DNA of 64,000 nucleotides from Leptothrix cholodnii SP-6 (lineage in GTDB: Bacteria > Pseudomonadota > Gammaproteobacteria > Burkholderiales > Burkholderiaceae_C): contig NC_010524.1 of the NCBI RefSeq assembly GCF_000019785.1, positions 2,046,001 through 2,110,000 of the forward strand, read 5' to 3'. The notes below the pieces were generated by a model. That model worked only from the letters and a program-made list of their open reading frames with translations, was not told where the DNA came from and did no database searches. Shown piece after piece: positions 59,225 through 64,000 of the stretch (position 1 is the first letter of the stretch; each line of letters starts with the position of its first letter). The position numbers were made by a program, and so were the translations under genes.

Positions 59225-60336
59225 GCGGCTCGCTCCAGCTGCCAGTTCAGGAAACGCAATCCGGCGACCGCCCCGGCAATGATCGCCGCCACCGCGACCA
59301 GGCTGGTCAGCCCGAGCGTGGACAGGCCGCTCAGGCCCTGTCCGATGGTGCAGCCCATGGCGGTCACGCCGCCGATGCCCATCATCGTGGCGCCGATCAG
59401 GTGGCGAGCGGTATCGGCGGAGTCGCCGAAACCTTCCCATCGGAAGCTCTTCTGCCGGATGTTGACCAGCCAGGAGCCGGCCACCAGGCCACAAACCGCC
59501 ACCACGCCGGTGCTCAGCCGGCGGCCCTGATCGGAGTAGAAGATCAGCCACTCGAGACCTTGCGCCACCGGCGTCACGAAACTGAGTGCCTCCATGCGCC
59601 GGCTGGCGGTGCCGAGAAAGGCTTCTTCGAGGGTTTCGGGATGCTCGGCCAGATGACCGAAGCGCCCGGACACCCACCAGACCGCCAGCACCACGGCGCC
59701 GATGCCGATGCCGCCCAGCAGCAGTCCGGCGTCACGGCCCGGTCGCGCCCACAGTGCCCAGGCCAGCAAGGCGGTGCCGACGACGGTGCCGACAACCAGC
59801 GCGACATCGGGCGTCGATCCGCCGTAGCCGGCGGCGATCAGGCTCGGCAAGTCCTGCGAGCCGGGCAGTGACACGGCCCAGCGGTCGACTGTCTCGACAC
59901 GCCACATCGCGGTCAGCCCGCGCAGCGTCATCCAGGCCGAAAGCCCCATCACGAGCAGCACTACCAGCGCCTTGAGGTTGCCGCCGCCCAGCCGCACCAG
60001 GTTCTTGCTGCCGCAACCCGACGCCAGCACCATGCCGAAGCCGAACAGTGCGCCGCCGACCAGGGCCGACGCCCATTGCCAGCGTGAGCCGCCGTACAGC
60101 GTCTTGTCGGCGCTGACCCAGCCGGCGGCCACCATCAGGTTGAATCCGATCGTCACGACCCCGGCCGCCAGCGCCCACATGTGCAGCCGGCGCCAGTCGC
60201 CGAAGTTGACGACATCGGCGACCGCGCCCATGGTGCAGAAATGGCTGCGCTCGGCGATCGCCCCGTAGAGCAGCGCCAAAAGAAACACGGCCCAGAGTAC
60301 CTGGGCCGTCAGATTCGATGCCTCGGAGGCTTGCAT
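59221..60336 (-). CDS. YeeE/YedE-family membrane protein (probable sulfur-compound transporter)
   Basis: A 371-residue membrane protein with about nine helices. The conserved cysteines that line the channel in the thiosulfate importer TsuA/YeeE are visible in SHFCTMG, LASGCGSKN and MGCTIGQGLSGLST. By analogy it moves thiosulfate or a related sulfur species. Overlaps tcdA by 4 bp, a possible sulfur/tRNA link. The upstream cpoB stop is 51 bp away across a GGCCCG/CGGGCC hairpin. Confidence 0.88.
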   Translation of the reverse strand: MQASEASNLTAQVLWAVFLLALLYGAIAERSHFCTMGAVADVVNFGDWRRLHMWALAAGVVTIGFNLMVAAGWVSADKTLYGGSRWQWASALVGGALFGFGMVLASGCGSKNLVRLGGGNLKALVVLLVMGLSAWMTLRGLTAMWRVETVDRWAVSLPGSQDLPSLIAAGYGGSTPDVALVVGTVVGTALLAWALWARPGRDAGLLLGGIGIGAVVLAVWWVSGRFGHLAEHPETLEEAFLGTASRRMEALSFVTPVAQGLEWLIFYSDQGRRLSTGVVAVCGLVAGSWLVNIRQKSFRWEGFGDSADTARHLIGATMMGIGGVTAMGCTIGQGLSGLSTLGLTSLVAVAAIIAGAVAGLRFLNWQLERAA

Positions 60337-60387
60337 GCCGATGGATTCCAGGGCGTCAGTCTGTCGGGCCCGCGACCGGGCCGATCG

Positions 60388-61239
60388 TCACTTGAGCTTG
60401 GCCAGGCGTTCACGACCCGCCTGGGCGGCTTCGGACTGCGGGTAGTTCTTGACCAGTTCGTCGAGCGACTTGCGCGCAGCCTTCGGATCCTTGAGTTCGA
60501 CCTGGCAATTGGCCAGCGCGAGCAGGGCCTCGGCGGCGCGGGGATGGTCCGGCGCGTTGCTCACGAGCGTGCGGAAGGTCTGTGCCGCTTCCTTGACCTC
60601 GCCCTTGCCGTACTGGGCATTGCCCAGCCAATACTGCACATGGCCGTTGTAGGGGCTGCTCGGAAAGCGGCGCTGGAAACCCTGCAGCGCTTCGGCCGCC
60701 TTGGCGAACTCGCCCTTGCGCAGGATGCCGATGGCGTCGTCGTACGCCTTCTTCTCGCCGGCGTCGACCGTGGCTTCCTGACCGTCGAGGCTGACCTTCT
60801 GCGGCTCCATGCGCCGGATCCGCTCGTCCTGCGCGGCGAGCGCGGCCAGCAGGTCCTTCTGCTTGCGCTGCACGTCGGCCAGTTCGCGCAGCAGGTCGCG
60901 CGAGGACTGGCTGGCCTGCTCGTCCTGCCCGCGCAGGCGGGCGAGATCGGCGCGCAGCATCTCGATCTGGCTGTTCAGGTCGAGCATGCCGCGCTTGAGG
61001 ATGTTGACCTGCTCGGTCAGGTCGGCGTTTTCGGTCTTGCGGGCGGTCAGCTGCTGGGCCTGCTGCTGATCCTGAAGCTCGATCCGGTCGATCCGGTTGC
61101 GCAGGTCGACGATCGCCTTGCGCGCCTCTTCATCGTCGAACAGGCCGGCGCTGGCCAGCAGCGGCGCCAGCAGCAGGGCCAGGACCGCGGGCCTGGCGGC
61201 GCGCAGCAGCTGGGGTCGACGCAGATTGAACGTGTTCAT
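60388..61239 (-). CDS. cpoB: Cell division coordinator CpoB (YbgF)
   Basis: A 283-residue periplasmic Tol-Pal associated protein. Signal peptide (ALLLAPLLASAG), a coiled-coil region (about 35-125, rich in Leu/Gln/Asp), and a C-terminal TPR domain (about 160-283, YDDAIGILRKGEF, YWLGNAQYGKGE, LLALANCQVELKD). It connects the Tol system with peptidoglycan synthesis. Starts on the last base of the pal stop (TGATG), so it is coupled to pal. Confidence 0.94.
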   Translation of the reverse strand: MNTFNLRRPQLLRAARPAVLALLLAPLLASAGLFDDEEARKAIVDLRNRIDRIELQDQQQAQQLTARKTENADLTEQVNILKRGMLDLNSQIEMLRADLARLRGQDEQASQSSRDLLRELADVQRKQKDLLAALAAQDERIRRMEPQKVSLDGQEATVDAGEKKAYDDAIGILRKGEFAKAAEALQGFQRRFPSSPYNGHVQYWLGNAQYGKGEVKEAAQTFRTLVSNAPDHPRAAEALLALANCQVELKDPKAARKSLDELVKNYPQSEAAQAGRERLAKLK

Positions 61240-61829
61240 CAGCGATCCTTCAGTTCGGCGCGGCGGTTCTTCGCCCAGGCGGCTTCGTCAGCGCCGGAGG
61301 CGGCCGGGCGTTCCTCGCCGTAGCTCACGGCTTCGGTCTGGCTGTCGGGCACGCCGAGCAGGGCCAGCGCACGCACCACCGCCTCGGCGCGACGCTGGCC
61401 GAGCGCCAGGTTGTATTCGCGGCCGCCCCGTTCGTCGGTGTGACCCTCGATCAGCATCTGGCGCTTGCGGTCGACGCCCAGGTACTTCGCGTTGGCCTCG
61501 ATGACCGGCCGGTAGGTGTCCTTGACGACGTAGCTGTCGAAATCGAAATAGACCACGCGCGGCAGACCGGCGTTGCCCATGCCGATGTCGGTGCCCTTGC
61601 CGAGGTCGAGCGTCGCCACGCGCGACTCGCTGGTCTGGCCGGTCGAGCTGCCGTTGCTGCTGCTGCTGCCCGACGCCCCCGTCGAGCCTGAGCCGGCTCC
61701 GACGCTGCGGTCTTCGACCGGCGCGGCCGGCTCCAGGCGCGTGCTGGTCGAGCAGCCGCCCAGCAGGAGCAGCAGTGCGGTACCGGTGGCCAGCAGGCCG
61801 CCGCGGATGTCGTGGTTGATTCTGGACAT
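61239..61829 (-). CDS. pal: Peptidoglycan-associated lipoprotein
   Basis: A 196-residue outer-membrane lipoprotein with lipobox LLGGC near residue 26, a Ser/Gly-rich linker, and an OmpA-like peptidoglycan-binding domain with VVYFDFDSYVVKD, IEGHTDERGGREYNLALGQRRAEAV and the basic NRRAEL end. Part of the tolB-pal-cpoB run, 59 bp after tolB. A Thr/Ser-rich linker GSGSTGASGSSSSNGSS is a low-complexity feature. Confidence 0.96.
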   Translation of the reverse strand: MSRINHDIRGGLLATGTALLLLLGGCSTSTRLEPAAPVEDRSVGAGSGSTGASGSSSSNGSSTGQTSESRVATLDLGKGTDIGMGNAGLPRVVYFDFDSYVVKDTYRPVIEANAKYLGVDRKRQMLIEGHTDERGGREYNLALGQRRAEAVVRALALLGVPDSQTEAVSYGEERPAASGADEAAWAKNRRAELKDR

Positions 61830-61888
61830 GTCTCGTGATCCTGCGCCCCGCCGTGATCGGCGAAGCGGTGCGTTGGAATGGATGGCGT

Positions 61889-63172
61889 TCAGCGGCCGAA
61901 AGGCCCCCAGGTCGGCTCGCGCACGTCGGCCTGCGGTGCGCCGAGCCGGGCCTTGATGCTGCCGTCGAGCGTGGTGGTCATCAGCACGTCGCGCCCGCCT
62001 GCGCGGGTGGCGTAGATGATCAGGCGGCTGTTGGGCGCAAAGCCGGGGCTTTCATCGTCATTGGTGTCGGTCAGGGTGGTGATGGTTCCGGTGGCCAGCT
62101 CCATCAGCGTCAGGCGGAAGGCGCTGCCGTTCAGGCGCGACACATACGCCATGTAGCGCCCGTCCGGGCTCAGCGCCGGGCTGATGTTGTAGTTGCCCGC
62201 GAACGTGACGCGCTCGGCATTGCCGCCCCCTGCGGCAACGCGGTAGATCTGCGGGCCGCCGCCGCGGTCGCTGACGAAATAGACGCTCTTGCCGTCCGGC
62301 GACCAGGCCGCTTCGGTGTCGATGCCGCTGCTGGTGGTCAGCCGACGCAGGTCGCCGCCGGTGCGGCTCATCGTGTAGAGCTGCGACAGGCCGTCGCGTG
62401 TCAGCGTGACGACCAGCTGGTTGCCGTCGGGCGACCAGGCCGGCGCGCTGTTCGAGCCCTTGTAGTTGGCGATCACGCGGCGCTTGCTGGTCAGCACGTC
62501 CTGCACGTAGACCACCGCCTTGCGCGCCTCGAACGACACGTAGGCCAGCTCACGCCCGTTGGGCGACCAGGCCGGCGAGATGATCGGCTCGGGCCCGCCG
62601 ACGGCGGCCTGGGCGTTTTCGCCGTCGGCGTCGGCCACCCACAGCGTGTAGCGGTTGGCGGCCTTGGACACGTAGGCGATGCGGGTCGAGAAGACCCCCC
62701 GTTCGCCGGTCAGCTTCTGGTAGACGTCGTCGGCGATGCGGTGCGCGGCCAGACGCAGGTCGTCCTTGGCGACGCTGAGCGCCTGGGCGGCCAGTTCGCT
62801 GCCCTTGACCACGTCCCACAGCCGGTAGCGCACGTCGAAACGCGCGTCGGCCAGGCGGGTGACCGAGCCGGCCACCAGGGCGTCGCTGCCGAGGCTGCGC
62901 CAGTCCGAAAAGACCGGGCGGCTGGTCTCGTCGTGGGCGACGTTGCCGGGCTCGACGCTCCTGAACAGGCCGCTGCGCTCCAGGTCGGCGCGCACGATCG
63001 CCGAGACCGGCTGCGGCGCCTTGTCCTCGTCGCGCAGGCGCAGCACGGCGATCGGCACCTGGGTGGCGCCGACCCCCGAGATCTCGACACGGAACTGCGC
63101 CCGGGACGCGGTTGCGTTCAGTCCGCCCAACAAACCCAGGGCAAGGCCGGAAAACTGTCTACGAGAGGTCAT
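61889..63172 (-). CDS. tolB: Tol-Pal system beta-propeller protein TolB
   Basis: A 427-residue periplasmic protein. The N-terminal domain (RVEISGVGATQVPIAVL) is followed by a six-bladed WD-like propeller with repeated blocks such as PAWSPNGRELAYVSF, PAWSPDGNQLVVTL, AAWSPDGKSVYFVS and PALSPDGRYMAYVS. It bridges Pal and TolA. The leader SRRQFSGLALGLL carries a twin-arginine-like motif. ATG 63172 follows the family start. tolQRA are not upstream; the next gene on the other side runs in the opposite direction. Confidence 0.95.
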   Translation of the reverse strand: MTSRRQFSGLALGLLGGLNATASRAQFRVEISGVGATQVPIAVLRLRDEDKAPQPVSAIVRADLERSGLFRSVEPGNVAHDETSRPVFSDWRSLGSDALVAGSVTRLADARFDVRYRLWDVVKGSELAAQALSVAKDDLRLAAHRIADDVYQKLTGERGVFSTRIAYVSKAANRYTLWVADADGENAQAAVGGPEPIISPAWSPNGRELAYVSFEARKAVVYVQDVLTSKRRVIANYKGSNSAPAWSPDGNQLVVTLTRDGLSQLYTMSRTGGDLRRLTTSSGIDTEAAWSPDGKSVYFVSDRGGGPQIYRVAAGGGNAERVTFAGNYNISPALSPDGRYMAYVSRLNGSAFRLTLMELATGTITTLTDTNDDESPGFAPNSRLIIYATRAGGRDVLMTTTLDGSIKARLGAPQADVREPTWGPFGR

Positions 63173-63421
63173 CGTCAAGGGATTCGGGTGAATGGGCTGC
63201 CGGCAACTCGAGATTGCGGCGCCAGGACCCGGCAATATATCGCAAGGTTACAAGTGGACCGTGACAGGTGGAACATCGCGTCTGATGGCATTCGATGTCC
63301 CGCCGCGTCGGCAACCGGTCGGTTCGCGCTTGTCGTCGGTGGCACCGGAAAGTTACGCTGCGTTACCCGGTCGGCCGGACGCTCGACCGGCGACGACCCA
63401 TTCCACCCCCAGGAGACCCCC
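63173..63421. other. Divergent intergenic region of tolB and the AhpD-like gene
   Basis: 249 bp. It should hold both promoters, but only isolated hexamers such as TATATT (minus strand, about 63234-63239) were noticed, and no convincing pair. No gene is supported here. Confidence 0.35.
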
Positions 63422-64000
63422 ATGAACACGCCCGCTCGACCGCCCATCAGCCGCTACCCGGTGCCCGACCTCGCAGAGCTGCCGGCCGACCTGCGCGAGC
63501 GCATCCTCGCCGTGCAGGAAAAGGCCGGGTTCGTGCCCAACGTGTTCCTGTCCCTGGCGCACCGGCCTGACGAATGCCGGGCGTTCCTCGACTATCACGA
63601 CGCGCTGATGCTGCGCCCGTCCGGTCTCGGCAAGGGCGAGAAGGAGATGATCGTGGTGGCCACCTCGGGCGCCAACCGCTGCCTGTATTGCGTGGTGGCG
63701 CACGGTGCCATCCTGCGCATCTACGAGAAGGCGCCGCTGCTCGCCGACGCCGTGGCCATCAACCATCACAAGGCCGACCTGAGCGCGCGCCAGCACGCCA
63801 TGCTCGACTTCGCGCTCAAGGTCTGCACCGACTCGGCCGCCGTCGACGAGGCCGATTTCGCCGCCTTGCGGGCCCACGGCTTCTCGGAGGAGGACATCTG
63901 GGACATCGGCGCCATCACCGCGTTCTTCGGCTTGTCCAACCGCATGGCCAACCTGATCGGCATGCGGCCCAACGACGAGTTCTACCTGATGGGCCGCGTG
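63422..64000 (+). CDS. AhpD-like/carboxymuconolactone decarboxylase-family protein (3' end outside window)
   Basis: At least 193 residues with no stop before the window end. The CMD-family redox motif is visible as NRCLYCVVAHGA (CxxC with a nearby His), typical of peroxidase-related proteins of the AhpD group; the opening ISRYPVPDLAELPADLRERI and the closing FFGLSNRMANLI segment also fit. Predicted cytoplasmic alkylhydroperoxidase-like function. AGGAGA ribosome site 5 bases before ATG 63422. Divergent from tolB. Confidence 0.88.
   Translation, partial: MNTPARPPISRYPVPDLAELPADLRERILAVQEKAGFVPNVFLSLAHRPDECRAFLDYHDALMLRPSGLGKGEKEMIVVATSGANRCLYCVVAHGAILRIYEKAPLLADAVAINHHKADLSARQHAMLDFALKVCTDSAAVDEADFAALRAHGFSEEDIWDIGAITAFFGLSNRMANLIGMRPNDEFYLMGRV

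Overview
The window is GC-rich, gene-dense, ordinary-looking chromosome from a betaproteobacterium, most likely order Burkholderiales (Leptothrix/Sphaerotilus/Rubrivivax-like). This is inferred from gene content and order: hupB-tRNA-Val-ppiD, surE-pcm-nlpD, PhaR plus 3-hydroxybutyrate dehydrogenase (polyhydroxybutyrate metabolism), an EarP/EF-P(Arg32) pair, OmpR/RisA-type signalling and RelA-type ppGpp synthesis. No insertion sequence, prophage, CRISPR array or rRNA operon was seen. All genes look intact except the two cut by the window ends. Almost everything can be assigned to a known family. I found no clear undescribed multi-gene system; the most unusual items are regulatory or concern gene order.

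Layout. 1-6.6 kb: 3' part of glycogen phosphorylase, converging on a minus-strand run ompR-envZ-ravA-viaA. 6.8-11.6 kb: SIMPL-domain periplasmic protein, bdhA, an alpha/beta hydrolase followed closely by relA. 11.7-16.6 kb: tRNA-Val(GAC), phaR, divergent tesA/ybbA (the YbbP permease is missing), rlmB-cobB, upp and a small lipoprotein. 16.6-21.8 kb: a D-2-hydroxyacid dehydrogenase, a penicillin-acylase-family enzyme, nadC with a candidate promoter/operator, and a PilZ protein. 21.8-30.9 kb: tRNA-Gly(CCC), trmB, uppP with an attenuator-like leader, an RluF-like pseudouridine synthase, a TetR regulator, purL and an FAD oxidoreductase. 31-38.7 kb: map, glnD, and the minus-strand run surE-pcm-nlpD-rlmD, which lacks the rpoS often found after nlpD.

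39-48.4 kb: an orphan LuxR-type response regulator, a universal stress protein, gshA, a YadGH-type ABC exporter, tRNA-His, ppiD, tRNA-Val(UAC), hupB, a DMT exporter and pgsA. 48.4-58.3 kb: uvrC (upstream of pgsA), earP-efp, and a TonB-dependent receptor followed by exbB, two exbD paralogues and tonB, then a block of three tRNA-Lys genes. 58.4-64 kb: tcdA overlapping a YedE sulfur transporter, tolB-pal-cpoB without tolQRA next to them, and the start of an AhpD-like protein.

Gene cooperation. RelA makes the alarmone; PhaR and BdhA handle storage polymer control and use; EarP rhamnosylates EF-P encoded just downstream; ExbB/ExbD/TonB energise outer-membrane uptake by the adjacent receptor; TolB, Pal and CpoB maintain the outer membrane during division; tRNA maturation enzymes (TrmB, TcdA) and rRNA modification enzymes (RlmB, RlmD, RluF-like) are scattered through the window. 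Coordinates of starts were chosen by Shine-Dalgarno-like sequence, family length and overlap; uncertain ones are flagged.
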